From positions 744,001 through 808,000 of the forward strand of contig MJGA01000001.1 in the NCBI GenBank assembly GCA_001910725.1: DNA of 64,000 nucleotides, read 5' to 3'. Below are positions 47,369 through 59,318 of this stretch, one piece after another. Under the pieces are notes generated by a model that saw only the letters and a list, made by a program, of their open reading frames with translations, searched no databases and was not told where the DNA came from. The stretch comes from Phanerodontia chrysosporium (Eukaryota; Basidiomycota; Agaricomycetes; Polyporales; Phanerochaetaceae). Each line of letters starts with the position of its first letter. Position 1 is the stretch's first letter. The translations under genes and the position numbers were made by a program.

Positions 47369-48345
47369 TTAGCTGGTGGAGAGAACGGGCTGCCACACGC
47401 CGATGGAGGTCTCCTCGAGGTGGTAGAGGATGACGCGGTCCCAGGAAATCGGGATCATGTTCGCCTGCGGGCAAACAGCAGTCAGCACAGCCGCCGCCAG
47501 AAGTGTGTCACACAGGGCGGGGGACACGCCGGAGGCGCATGCTCACCTGCAGGAAGTGCACGCACGCACGCGCAATGCGCCGCGCGAGTGTCTGGAGCTG
47601 CACACGGCCCTCGTACCCGTCGACCGGGATCTCGTAGGTCATCGACGTATAGCCAGACCACTGCGTGCAAGCACGACGTCAGCACCCGCGCATGTCCGCG
47701 CCACGAAGCAGACGGGTACGCACGCGGATCTTCAGGATGATGCGCCCGCGCGGGTCGACGTTGAGGTCGTGGAACGTGTAGTCGTCGTTCCCGCTCAGGC
47801 GCACGTTCGCCATCGCCTCGCCGAGCGAGATCCCGCTCCGGAAGCCGCCCTTGCGGCGGAACTTGATGAGCGTGCTGCTCAGCCGGCGGAAGCTGTCGAG
47901 CGTCGGCCGCGAGCGCATCGACACGGACGACTGCCGGCGCCGGCGCGACAGGCCCGGCGTCCAGGGCGTCGTGTATCCGGCACCTGCGCCGGCCTCGTCG
48001 TAGTAGGCGTCCCGGCCGTCGTACGCCTCAGAGTAGGCTGCGTTGCTGCCAGTTAGCTCGTACGGAGGGAGTGTCAGCACCGGACGCACCGTAGCCGCCG
48101 CCGTTGTACTGGCTGGCCTGCCGCGAGGGCGCGTAGACTGGATATCCGCCGGCGGGGTAGGCCTGCTCGTGGTCGGGTGAGCGCGACCGTCGCGAGTGGG
48201 ACGCATGTTGTCTGACCTCTGGGTATGCGCCGCCGGCGACGATCGGCGGGTCAACGTAGCCGTCGGTGTACGCCATCGACTGGCGGCGGGACATGGGGAA
48301 GGCGACAGGGCCCTGGCCGTACGCGTCGTATGCTGGGTACGCCAT
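47369..48345 (-). CDS. Conserved basidiomycete protein of unknown function
   Basis: Start MAYPAYDAYGQGPVAFPMSR at 48345. The first half is Tyr/Gly/Ser-rich and disordered (SHSRRSRSPDHEQAYPAGGY). The second half is well ordered: SRPTLDSFRRLSSTLIKFRR, GISLGEAMANVRLSGNDDYT, FHDLNVDPRGRIILKIR, then after introns WSGYTSMTYEIPVDGYEGRV, LARRIARACVHFLQANMIPI and SWDRVILYHLEETSIGVWQP, ending VLSTS at 47369. I recall this C-terminal block as a domain of unknown function that is widespread in agaricomycetes (listed among recent DUF families, number not certain). It has no catalytic signature I can name. The WSGYTS and IGVWQP ends mark a compact beta-alpha domain of about 130 residues. Confidence 0.72.
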
Positions 48346-49447
48346 CGGCTATTTTCCTGGGAGTGGTGACGAGACCTCGGGGGCAGTTGCGGTGGGTGAG
48401 CGGTGGGTGGTCGGAAAACTTGCGAGCGAGGGACGCAGCAAACGCAGGCGGGTGTCTTATATGAATGAGACATGCCGGCATGCGTAGCCTTTCCTCGAGG
48501 CTGCCTAGCCTGCCCTCGGGGTGCAGAGACCGCGAGGTGCAGAGCGCGGTGGACCCACGTTCGCGCTGATTGCTCTTGATTCAGGCCAGTAATATCGTGC
48601 AGGCTTCGACGCAGCCCCTCGAGAGGGCCCCACCCCTTGCCCAGACGGGATGAGCGCACTTCCAGACGGGTGCAGCTCCATGGGCCCGCGAGTAGCGAAA
48701 GAGCAGCAACGTCCCGTCTTATAGCTGCCGCGCCAGGATACTTGCCCCTAGCTCCCGCTCCTGCTCCTGCAGCCGGTCAGCACGAATCCGTACTCGGCGG
48801 CACACGACCTACCTATCCGGAAGCGGTCTACAGCCGGACGAACCTGCGAACCTGCGGATATGAGGCCGATGCTGGATTAGACGTCTCCGGCTTCGACGAT
48901 ACCTCGTGCTTCACACAAGGCCAGTGACGATCCCAGGACGAGCCGGAACTCTGCAGGATGGTCATCCAGCGATGGATGATACCGGAGGGATTCGGCACAG
49001 GCCTTATGTAGCGTCAGTATGAAGACCGCAGTTACAAGAATGAAGAGGCACGAAGTCTGGAAGCATCGCATGCCGTCACTAGAGTTCCTTGCTTGAGAAT
49101 GACGATCTTCGCGATCATGTCGCGGAGTAACCCGCATGCAGGTCGAGAGCGGGAAGCGGAGGTTGATCGTCGTACAGACGGAAGAGCTAGACAGGCTCGA
49201 TCACTCAGCTTCGGACCACCTCCGTCCGAACTACGCCTTGCGATGAACGCCACGACGAACAATCCAACTCTGTTATGCACAAAGTAAATCCTTCACTACA
49301 ATACACCACTAAGATATAACAGATTAACAGGGGTATACAAAGGCTCCATAAAGGAACGTGATCTACAAAGCATACGGGTGGTATAAAACATATAGACTGG
49401 GGTGGGATCCATGGTAGAGAGACTGCGGAGCATCATGAGGTGCTGCA
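48346..49447. other. Gene-poor gap, 1.1 kb
   Basis: Upstream region of the minus-strand unknown gene and 3' flank of the coiled-coil gene. Open frames such as that around 48637-48927 are Pro/Ala-rich without similarity. Nothing else is supported. Confidence 0.5.
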
Positions 49448-50162
49448 TTAAGCAGCAGCCCCAGAAGGCCCAGTGGGTCCTGGTACAGCAGGACCTTCAG
49501 CCCCATTCACGCCTGTGGCAGCACCGGGGTTTCGTGCGCCATTGCCGCGACCGTAGTCGAGGCTGTTCGCGCGTGAGCCTGCACGCGAGGCAGCGGCGGT
49601 ATGGATGTCTGCGAGCTTCGTCTCACGTTGTTGCTATGGATTGGCCATGTCAGCCGACATACAACAACACCGGGACGGTAACTTACATCGTTGACGTCCT
49701 TGCGGTGCTCCCACTCGTCAACCGTCGCGCGCCGCTTCTGGAGATCTTGCTCGAGACGCTGTTGGTACTGTCGCGCCAACTGTAAAAGGGTGGTTAAGTA
49801 CGCGCAGAAATGAAATGGACCAATGGAGGTACACACGGTGAGGCTCTTCTCCGCGCTTTGCTCGGCCTGCAATGCGGCCTGATGGTTGTGATCCGCCTTC
49901 TCCACGGCGGCGGCCGTCTTGTGCTCCTTCTGCACGGCCTTGTCCACCTGGTGCTGAGCTTTATCTGCACCCTGAAACGCAGCCGTCAGGGCGGGTGCAG
50001 CAGGGGAGTGGTGTGCGACGGGACGCGTACCTTGATTGCCTTCTGATGCGCTTTCTCGGCATTCTTGAGGTCCTTAATGACGTGGTCAAGGTTCTTCTGG
50101 TCGGTACGGGCCTCTTGGGCAATCCTTTTCTCGAAGTCACGGATTTGTGGGTCGGTCGACAT
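49448..50162 (-). CDS. Small coiled-coil protein of unknown function
   Basis: Start MSTDPQIRDFEKRIAQEART at 50162. The protein is almost entirely a charged amphipathic helix: NLDHVIKDLKNAEKAHQKAI, spliced to GADKAQHQVDKAVQKEHKTA, VEKADHNHQAALQAEQSAEK, then ARQYQQRLEQDLQKRRATVD and EWEHRKDVND. The periodic Ala/Gln/Lys/Glu pattern indicates a long coiled coil. A last exon, preceded by an intron at about 49626-49688, encodes TKLADIHTAAASRAGSRANS and a Gly/Pro/Ala-rich tail ending GPTGPSGAAA at 49448. No domain is recognised. It resembles small conserved fungal coiled-coil proteins and might coat a membrane or scaffold, but this is not shown. Confidence 0.65.
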
Positions 50163-50698
50163 GCTGGCGTTGGACGAGCAGAGTGGCATTGGGGTGTGGC
50201 AGGGGTGTGAGCGTGGTAAGGGGCGTCCTGGCTTTTAAGTAGCGCAGCATCGCGAGGCGTCATTGGAGCTGGCGTGGCAGCCGAAGTGGCAAACAGACGC
50301 GAGGCGAAGCGATCACTCTCGGGTTAGGTGCATCTTCGGGATGACGTCACTGACCGATTTCGAGGGTCTTTGTTCTCGTATTTTTCGGAGTTTGTCGCGA
50401 CGTTGCTCTACATACGATGCCCCTGCCACCCCGTAAAATAAACAGGTTTATGTTATGTAATACACCCTTGAAGAGAGTTCTAGGCATTCCCCGCACGAAT
50501 ATCGAGGTGGAGTGGGAGTTGCACGCCCCCGGAGGCGGTTTGCTGGCCTGGGATTCAAACAATTTTTTGCTCGACAGGGGCGGGCATTCATCCTCGTCGC
50601 GTCGTCCGTACGCTCCTTGTCCTCGTCCGTGCACCTGCTTTCTTGTCCGCCGCTTGTCTCGACGGCAAATAGTTCGCACCACTCCGCACCGAGGGAGG
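50163..50698. promoter_or_regulatory. Divergent upstream region
   Basis: 536 bp between the coiled-coil gene and the channel gene, transcribed apart. The plus strand is open in frame from about 50417 toward the channel start, but the extension has no similarity, so the start at 50699 is preferred. No specific operator is recognised. Confidence 0.35.
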
Positions 50699-53600
50699 AT
50701 GGCCAACACAGTTCCGGCACCTGTCCGCCGGAATTCATCTGACCCCGAATCATCTACCCAACGTCCTCCGCATCTCGATTTGTTCTTGACATCTAGCGAA
50801 GACATCGCCAACCCATTACCCTCTCCACCGTACCGTCGCGATCCATCACAGTCCAACCTCTACCTTGGGCCCTACCCGGAAGAATCCCCGGCCTATAAAT
50901 CTAGGTCAAACGTCGACCTCTGCACAGAGACGTCCGCCATGGTCGACCAAAAACACGAGGCCCACGAGAGAGATTCTGATGGCGAGGAGCACCCCAAACA
51001 CGGCGCGAAGACGGCTCGCTTCGAGGATGATCTGCCGAGTCCTGGGCACTCTATTCCTCCGTTCAGGCGCACTGATTCGGACTTCGACTTCACAAGGTCT
51101 CCGAGATCAAGGTCGCCCTCTATCGCTGAGACGGATGACGGCGAGGACGACTACGACTGGGAAGCGGAAGAGGACCTCGTCGACCAAGAAGCACGGTTCG
51201 AGCAAAACATGGGCTTCAGGAAGGAGTCATGGGGTTTCAGAAAGTGCGTGCTCGTCCTCTTGAGCTGGCCGCTCACATCAGACCGTGTCTGTCGAGGCGG
51301 TGAACAGCCTCCCAGCCCTGTCCAGACCTCGTCCGCTGGCGCTGCATGCTGACATTCGCTTTCCAGGTTTCTGGCGCTCACCTTTGGGTCTCTCGTCGGC
51401 TCGACCCTCTTGTCCGGCCTTCTCATCACGCCAGCGCTGCTTGTCCACTTCTACTGGTACAAGCCTCACCCGGACGAGCATCGCCGCTACGTCAAGGACA
51501 ATGTCGAGGCCTGGCTCTTTTGGGCGGCCGCGAACCTGACCATCTCGTGGTACCTTGCGCTCTTCATAGACATCGTGCCTGTGGTGGTCAATTACACCAT
51601 CGCGATCGTCTGGGGTCACGTCAGCGAAAATGTCAAGTCACGAACCGAGATGTACAACAGTGTAAAGGATACGATCAAACCAGTCTTCTACGCCGCCAGT
51701 GCATGGGTCAGCTGGGTCATCATCTTCGCCAACGTTTACGACCTGTACAACATGGACGACCCTGACCACAGCCGCGCCGGGTATACGGAACGGGTAGGTG
51801 TCATGCACATACCGTAGTAGCAATGGCTGATGTTGCCCAGATATACGACGTAGTAGAATTCATGTTCTTCTTCGCGCTAGTTATATGCGGTCAGAAGATG
51901 CTATCACATGCCGTTGGTAAGTGAGAATATGCATCGCCAAACGACTTCCTTCTCAAGTAAAGCAGCATTCCAGTTCCATCGTACGGCATATCGAGAGCGT
52001 CTGGATGCCGTCCAGGAGGCCCTTGGTGTCATCGAGAAACTCCGAGCATACAAGCCCAAGCGCAACCACATCAAGTCTGCGTCCCAAGGTTTTGGCAGCC
52101 GCTCGTTCAACGCGTTAAACCTGCTTTCATCTTCTCGGCCTGGTACTCCTACGCATCCGCGTGGGCATTCCATGTTCGCAGCCCCGACGTACTCTCGTCC
52201 GCCATCTCCTTCACCACTCGAGCACGAAGTGGACCTTCACAGGAGGAACACAGACACCACCGATGAAGACACAGAAGCCACGCTCGTGACAAAGGGAAAG
52301 CAGAAGGGAAAGCCCGCGTTCTTCATTCACTCTCCCGAGCGCGCGGATTCGGAGCCCATCACCCCACCACACCAGTCCGGCTCCGTCAGCCCACACTCGT
52401 ACCCGCCTCGCCACATGCGGAGGACGGACACGCCGGAAGAGATCATCGGCGTGAAGACAGCGGTCAAGACCGCTGCGAAGACCGTCAAGACCGCCGTGCT
52501 GCACGACGCGCGCAACCTCGAGGGCCGCATCGACACCGACCTCGGCGGGCTCGTGTGGGACGTGTCGTCCGCGTGGGAGGCGAAGCGCCTGGCGCGCTCG
52601 ATCTACAACACGTTCCGCAGCCCGACGCGGACATACCTCATCCCGTCGGACTTCTTCCCCGCGTTCGCGACGCGCGACGAGGCGCAGGAGGCGTTTCGCG
52701 TGTTCGACAAGGACAACAACGGCGACATCACGCGTGCGGAGATCAAGACGACGCTGCTCAAGGTGTACAAGGAACGGAGGTCCCTTAGCCGCTCGATGCG
52801 TGATGTCAGCGTCGCGCTGCAGACCCTCGATAACATCCTGCTCTTCTTTGCGCTCGTCATCCTGTTCTTTATTTCGCTCAGCGTGTTCGGCGTCAGCGTC
52901 GGGAACTCTCTGACGAGTCTGTACTCTCTCGGCATAGGCCTCAGCTTTATCTTCAAGAACGCATGCAGCAATGCGTTCGACGCGATCATGTTCCTCTTCG
53001 TCACGCAGTACGTCCCATTGGCACCTTTCACCGTTTCGCAAATAGACTCACATAGTCTATAGCCCCTTCGATACTGGTGATCGGTGCTTCATTGACGGTA
53101 GGTCCACTCTCCCGCGAAGTCGCGAAGCAAAACTTACGTGAGTTCAGATGAGAACCTGGTTGTCAAGAAAATGGGGTTGTTTGCCGTAAGTTTTCTCCCA
53201 ATGCACATTCGTTCCTGCGCTCATCACCACGTAGACGGTGTTCACTCGCCAAGATGGCACCGAGTCATACTACTTCAACAGCCAGCTGTTCAACAAGTTC
53301 ATGTAAGAGCATCCACGTCATGTTCTACTGCACGTACTCATCGTCTACACAGCACTAATGCGCGACGTAGTGGGGTGTGTGCTATCCGTAATGATCACTG
53401 CCCATTCAATCACTGACTATCTGCCGTGTAGAAAACGGGAGAGGCCTGTACTCTTCAGGTGCACTGGCGCACGCCTCTGGAGAAGCTTGACGAGCTCGAG
53501 AAGTGCATGAACGATTGGCTGTCGAAGGAGAAAAACCGGTGGTTCGAACCAAGCACTTCCGTGACGCTGCAGAACATCAAGTATATGCGGCACTTGGAAA

Positions 53601-54048
53601 TCACTATTGGTATCGGTCACAACGGGTCAGTAGATTTAGATCGGCATATCCAGCAGTAGCTCACGCTCCCATTTACAGAAACTGGCAAGATTGGGGCCTT
53701 CGTCTGGCACGCAAGACCGCCTTCCACGCTGCAGTAGCATACTACTGCCGTCAGCTGGGCATTATCGCGTACGAGGCGCCGATGCCTATCACGTATGCCG
53801 ATCCAGACACTCAAGAGATCACGTCGTATCCTGGCGAGGACGATTTCATGGACGTCGGCTGGGACCAGCAAGAGCCGGTCCCCTCACCGTCCCAAGCCTC
53901 CCCACAGCAACCACAGCCGCCCAAGGATTATCGCCTTAGTGCACTTGGGTTCGAGCCACCACCAGACGGACACATGCCTGGCATCCGCGCTCGCAAGTCG
54001 AGAGGGGGCCGTAAGGCCGGTATGCGTGCGATTGGTGCGGACGGCTGA
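50699..54048 (+). CDS. EF-hand mechanosensitive ion channel (MscS family, Msy1/Msy2-like)
   Basis: Fungal MscS-type channel that in fission yeast sits in the ER and shapes Ca2+ signals under osmotic stress. Start MANTVPAPVRRNSSDPESST at 50699. An acidic N-terminus (ETDDGEDDYDWEAEEDLVDQ) is followed by helices LTFGSLVGSTLLSGLLITPA, WLFWAAANLTISWYLALFID and VVEFMFFFALVICGQKMLSH. A Lys/Thr repeat (GVKTAVKTAAKTVKTAV) precedes a single EF-hand, FRVFDKDNNGDITRAEIKTT, with canonical Asp ligands. Then come the pore region NILLFFALVILFFISLSVFG and GIGLSFIFKNACSNAFDAIM, and the beta domain HPFDTGDRCFIDDENLVVKK, spliced after VT. The C-terminal domain ends ...GRKAGMRAIGADG at 54048. The short introns are concentrated in the 3' half. 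Confidence 0.94.
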
Positions 54049-54340
54049 GTTGCCTCCATTATTTCTTGCTCATTCTCCCAAATGTACGCTGCATATACCT
54101 GCATATCACATTTTCCGTTAGTTGTACACATCTCATATCATTCTGCATTTTTTTTTGTGCAAGTTGTTGCTCACTTGTGCTTACTCTCGTTCAGTAGTGT
54201 AGTTAGCTAGGTGGAATAAAGGGACTCGCTGCTCAAAGCGCTCAAGCGCTACTCTGGGTGATGTCTTACATAAGCACAAAGTCTCCGTCCGCGTTTGGTC
54301 AGTGGCTAGGTTAGCAGGTCTCGTTGACCCACACTCGTGC

Positions 54341-55805
54341 ATGGTCCAGCCGACACCAGACGCCATCGTTGACGCGGTCTTTCAACAATACTCATCCTTG
54401 GTTTCAAGCCGCCACCGCGTCAGTTCACGATCCTCGCGGCTTTCGCCCTCTCGGATGAAAACGCGAACGTGAAAGTCATCTCGGTCGGGACAGGATCGAA
54501 GTGTCTGCCCGGCATACGGCTTGAGATCGGCGGAAACGCGGTGCATGATAGTCATGCTGAGGTTCTAGCTCGACGATGTGCTGTCCGGTGGTTCTTGGAA
54601 GAAATCAGGCGAGCAAACTCACAAGGCGGGTCTGCATGGATCTCTAGGCAGCGCGACGGTAAATTCGCGCTGGCATCAGGAGTGACAGTGCATCTATACG
54701 TGTCCACACTTCCATGTAAGCCATATTTCTGTGCGCACGATCCGGGTCTGAGTATGAATTTCGCAGGTGGCGACGCTTCCACGCGCTATCTAGCTGCATT
54801 CCAGGATGAAGAGATGGCAGCCCTCAAGGATGCTAGCGTATTTCCGGACCTTCCTTCTGGCTCTGCCGCGAGGGGAAGAGATAATTACTCGCTGTATGGC
54901 GTTCTACGTACCAAACCGGGGCGCGCGGACTCCCCGTCGACCCTGTGCATGTCTTGCAGCGACAAGATCGCCAGCTGGAATGTCTTGGGCATCCAGGGCG
55001 CCCTGGCGTCACGCTACCTTCGTCCAGTTTACATTGACAATATTATTGTCGGTGAAGTGGACGAAATCATGCGAGACCAGATCGGGAAGACTGCGAGAGA
55101 GCTTTCTGTTCGCGATTACATTCTATGGCGTGTGAGTTTTACCCCCCGCTTTGCTAGGCTGTGCTTACCATAATCGTTCTCAGCTAACAAACTCCCTGCG
55201 GGCTATGAGCTGCGGCATCCAGCGGTTCATTTTACTTCCCGCGATTTCATCCACTCCAAAAGATCCCTTGTAGACGCAAAGACGTCGTGTAATGATTGTG
55301 CGTCCGCTTTTCTGCCTTTTCAGCGCTAATATTCACGGTATCTACCGCGGACATCAGCATTATGCTGGGTAGCTGATACCTCGAAGCCTGAAGTTCTCAT
55401 CAATGGACTTAAGCGTGGTATCTCTCCCAAAAGGCGCCACAACTGGAAGTTCTGGTCAGTGTCTCGCGGCCTCGACATGCTTGTAGATGAATTCATTGTG
55501 CTCGCCAGGCCATGGTTTCCAAAGCCTCGCTGTTCAGGTTGTGCCAGAGTGTAGAGGAGGACCTTCAGCATTTAACCTTTCCGTACGCTCGTCCGCGATT
55601 ACTTGTTGAAGTGCCCTGCATTCATGACTTGCTCTGCAGTCCTATGAAAGATGCAACCTACCGCAGCGTAAAGGATGCCTCAGAAGAGTATCAACGGGTG
55701 AAAGGTGTCTTACGAGGGGCTTCAGGGCCTTTCGTCGGCTGGGTTCGAACCGGTGTAGAGTACGAGGATTTCAAGACGGAGAATGATACGTTAAACTGCA
55801 CACCA
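54341..55805 (+). CDS. TAD1: tRNA-specific adenosine deaminase 1 (TAD1/ADAT1)
   Basis: Zinc enzyme that turns A37 of tRNA(Ala) to inosine. Start MVQPTPDAIVDAVFQQYSSL at 54341, then, after a one-base frame jump at the GG of 54400-54401, FKPPPRQFTILAAFALSDEN. The active site has NAVHDSHAEVLARRC (His and the catalytic Glu of HAE). An intron of 51 nt (about 54716-54766) joins STLPC to GDASTRYLAAF, so the zinc Cys lies directly next to GDAS. The second zinc Cys is in TLCMSCSDKIASWNVLGIQG. The C-terminal part, VLINGLKRGISPKRRHNWKF, SKASLFRLCQSV and YQRVKGVLRGASGPFVGW, matches the family. Ends at about 55805. The 51-nt intron has no in-frame stop. It is convergent with the P450 gene. Confidence 0.92.
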
Positions 55806-55946
55806 TGATACGACGAAGGTTTGCGAGTGCTATTACGACGATTGTATACTTTGTGGCGCAGAGGTAGGTCAACGATATAGGGAATGGGTCTCTGCCTCAG
55901 GACATGAACCACGGACACGAATGGGCCTTGTAGAGGTGAGAGATTC

Positions 55947-58286
55947 CTACGAAGCGATACGTTCCAGCCGCAAGTACATGCAGGCCTTGTTGCTATCTTT
56001 ACCTGCGGTGGGGTAGTTAACACCGCCCATGTTCCAATAGATCTCGTTTTTGCCGGGGAAGAATTTGAACGTCCGAAGCATAACGGCAAGGACGACCTCT
56101 GCGGGAAGGATAAGTCACAGCCATAGCCGCCGTCAAATAGGCACTCACTCATCTCGAGTTGCGAGAACTTGAAGCCACTAGATAGTACGCCTGGTGAGCA
56201 GTCAAAACTGACGAACGCTTGCGAACACCTACATGCAAGCCCTTCCTCCGCCGAGGAATGTCATGCTGCGCAGAAGGTCAGAGGGATGGCAAAACGTGCC
56301 ACGGCCGCTGGAGACTCACAGATGAGAGTATACACCAGGAACATGCGCGTTTCCAACGGCTTCGGGAAGCGGTGAGAGCCAGCGCTCAGGCTTCCACTCA
56401 TCAGCATCTTCACCCCAAATGGCCTTGTTCCGGTTGCATGCACGGATGCTGACGATCACCGACGTATCTTTTGGCACGAAGATCTCAGAGATCGTCTCTC
56501 CATTTACACCTTGTATAGGTTCAGACAAGGGCATCATGACGTCTTCCCGCGTCCTACCAGGCGAGTAAGTAATGTGATTGGTCGTTCGGACGCAGAACCT
56601 ACTCGCGACTCATCATATTAACTGGAGGATGCCTGCGGAGCATGCGTCAGCTATAGTCAAGAATGGGGGAGAACGTGGAAGACACCCACAGACGGAGGGT
56701 CTCCCTGCATACAGCGTCCATGTATGGAAGAGCGACCAGGGTGTCATAAGGGATATCCTCGCCGTCGGGGCTGGCAGCGATCAGCTCCGTGCGCATCTTG
56801 TCTTGGACGTCCTGGTTTTTAGCCAGGAGCTCGAGTATGCGAGACAGTGCGTTCGACGTGGTGTCAGTAGCAGCGAATACAAGAGTGCTTCCTAGATAGT
56901 CAGCCCTTGGACGTCACGATATGCTGGTTCAAACCTACGTCATCTGCCCAATGAGCTCGTCCTCCGGAAGCCTATCTTCGTCCGAGGCTTCCATGTTGGC
57001 TTTTACTAGAAACATAATCCTCAACTTTGGTCTAGGGCACTCACGCAAGAGTACTCACAAAGGATACTCATGATATCCTTCCCTTCGCCGACTTGGTGGA
57101 GGACGGCACCGTCGCCCTTCTCTAAAGCGGCCTTCTTCTCGTTGAAGATGCGTCTTGAATGGGAGTGCATGTCATCGATGATCTTCTGGATCCGTCTGAC
57201 GCTGCGGAACGGTAGAATATCGAGAATAAATCGGCGAACTTTTGCTGGGATATACTCATCCATGTAGGGGTATATGATGTTGCGCAATATAATCACATTG
57301 AGGATAGCCGGCCTGTCAGTGGCAGTGGCATGAGTATGTCTGCACAGGAGCGGCCTTGCTAGATACGCACACATAGCCTTTGATGGCATCACCGAATTCG
57401 TTGTGGGTGTGCGCCACGAGCGTATCAAAGGAGTATCCAAGGCCGCCCTGTCCAATGAGTTCCAGCGCAAGTCTTCCCATCCAGTTAAGGACATCGACGT
57501 CCGCAGAAGACGCTTCCAACTCTGCAGTGATCGCTGTGCGCAGCTGTTGAAGCGGTCAGCATGGAGATGAGAGGCCTGTCGCTTTAAATACCTACGCGAT
57601 GGGTGGTTTGGTAGAAGATGGGGGCCATGTGCCTCATATGGTTGATCGAAAATACAGGATTCAATAGCTTGCGCTGCTTTCGGTGGTGCTCCCCTGCACA
57701 CAATCACCCTCGACTGTCAGTAACCCGATGCGCCAATAGCCGCTTTACATGCTCACCCAGTGTTGAGAGGAGGCCAAGGCCGAAGGCATACTTGTTCCAC
57801 CTTGAACAAAAGTGAGAAAGAGTACGAGACTAGGGCTATAGAACGTACGAGATAAACCAGCGCGATTCCTCGTAGATTAGCTGGTCCTTCACGATTATAC
57901 TGTTCAGAGCCTTTGGATCGTAGACAAACAGGCCACGGGACTGCAAAGAGTGACGTCAATACACCCATAGGCACTCATGAGAAGAGATTCTTTACGGCAA
58001 AGGGACCCCAGAACCTGAAGACCGGTCCGAAGAGCTGACGGGCTCGATCATGAAAGTTCCAGGCGTGGCGATTGAAAATGTCACCATGGTTTCCTGCGGC
58101 CGGGAACGAGCACTAGTCAACAACAACGACGCACGACCCGAAATGTGCAGACTTACCGAGCCAGAATGACGAACGCTCTGGTCCGGGGATGTTATCCAAA
58201 GGGGATTTCACCAGGTATCCTTGGAAGAGCGTCCAGATGATAGCTATTAATGCCGCCCCGAAGGCAAGTAAAGGGGCGGAAGTCAT
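55947..58286 (-). CDS. Cytochrome P450 monooxygenase
   Basis: ER-anchored heme monooxygenase of a fungal CYP family. Start MTSAPLLAFGAALIAIIWTL at 58286 is the membrane anchor, followed by NIPGPERSSFWLG. Later exons give DEYIPAKVRRFILDILPFRS, the I-helix LVFAATDTTSNALSRILELL (AxxDTT), the K-helix ExxR in YMDAVCRETLRL, and the meander block IWGEDADEWKPERWLSPLP. The heme loop FLGGGRACI is coded by a 33-nt micro-exon (56233-56265), then GFKFSQLEM after a 55-nt intron (56178-56232). The end is EIYWNMGGVNYPTAGKDSNK to RLERIAS at 55947. More than ten short introns. All hallmark residues are present, so it should be functional. Substrate unknown. Confidence 0.92.
56233..56265 (-). other. 33-nt micro-exon carrying the P450 heme cysteine
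   Basis: Minus-strand exon whose 33 nt, with split codons at both ends, encode the LMTFLGGGRACI segment of the P450. It is bounded by a CGCAG acceptor and a GTAGGT donor. If skipped, the heme-ligating Cys would be lost with the frame kept. Confidence 0.7.
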
Positions 58287-59318
58287 GGTACTGGGGGCGA
58301 CGAGCTGTCTGTTTCGCGGGTGGCAAGCGAGCGATGAGGCGACTGCACGATCCCCGTGGTGACCACGTATAAATGCTCGACGGCTCGAGATACGATGGCG
58401 ATGTTGCCATGTATCTGACTCTCACGAATTACTGCAGCTGGGCCCCTTCTGATCACCCGTATGCCCGATGCGCATAGGCGGGTAATCGGTCAATGAGGAA
58501 GCGGGGGTACTTCGCGGTTGGAGTCAACGCAGCATGGTCAGCTTGACAGACATCTCCATGCCCCCCTGCCAAACCGCTTACCCGCAGCTTAGCATCGACT
58601 TTCCACTTGCGACGTGTCTTCACTCGAACGGCAAAAGCACGCCTCCAAGCTAGCCGTCAGACTCGTATGGCTAGGCAAAGATGATTCAGATTCTGGACCA
58701 TACGCGATGTAAGACCGACTTACGGAAGCCCCGCATCCTGTGGCTGCCACGCCATTGGCCTCCGATGCAAGCTCTCGCCAGCCGGGCATCCCGCGGGAAT
58801 CAGCAAAGCCGCGTCAGCAGAAACACGATGCGTACCTGAGAGATGACCATGGGTTCCAGAAAGTACAGCCTAAGAACTCGGCACGTCACTGGAAGTTCTA
58901 TTGAACACCCGTGAACTCTATACCGAGTGACCATGTTGCTTCGTGCGATCGACAAACCAGTAAACGGAAAGGATCGTTGACAGTACGGCTCGGGTCCTGA
59001 TGTATATGATATTCAGCAAGAGCTGAGGTACAAGAAAAGCTAACCATTTGGAGGTACATAGTACTATTCATACGCAGAGGCAACGTGTTCCCTGCCCTGA
59101 GTGGAGCTGCAACATCGATGACAGTAGCGGATTCACTATCCGAAGGTATCATGCATGTGCTACCTGAGCATGCTCTTGAGCTCCGCGTTCCGGGATGACA
59201 TGACAAGGTATGACTTACTCCAAGATCTCCAACCCCATGGGCTCCAATAACCCGTTCAAAGCGTCGTGTCGTGTTTGAGCAAGCTTCTCTGCGAACCCGA
59301 CCATGACCGCTTGGCGAA
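58287..59318. other. Gene-poor gap, 1.0 kb
   Basis: Upstream region of the P450 gene and 3' flank of the DUF4238 gene. A minus-strand open piece at 58898-59206 has no recognisable domain. Nothing else is supported. Confidence 0.45.

Noticed and set aside
52211..53041. Long minus-strand open frame of 276 codons
   Set aside because: Antisense of the MscS channel EF-hand and pore region; its Arg-rich composition is typical of a shadow frame.
54716..54766. A 17-residue insertion between LPC and GDAS in TAD1
   Set aside because: GT-AG ends and exact family spacing after removal show it is an intron, not coding.
55738..55760. GGTTCGAACC-type T-arm core on the plus strand
   Set aside because: It lies inside the TAD1 coding sequence (GWVRTGVE) with no cloverleaf around it.
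56170..56190. Loss of the P450 heme cysteine (reading GVLSSGFKFSQ)
   Set aside because: A 33-nt micro-exon just upstream supplies FLGGGRACI in the correct phase, so the gene is intact.
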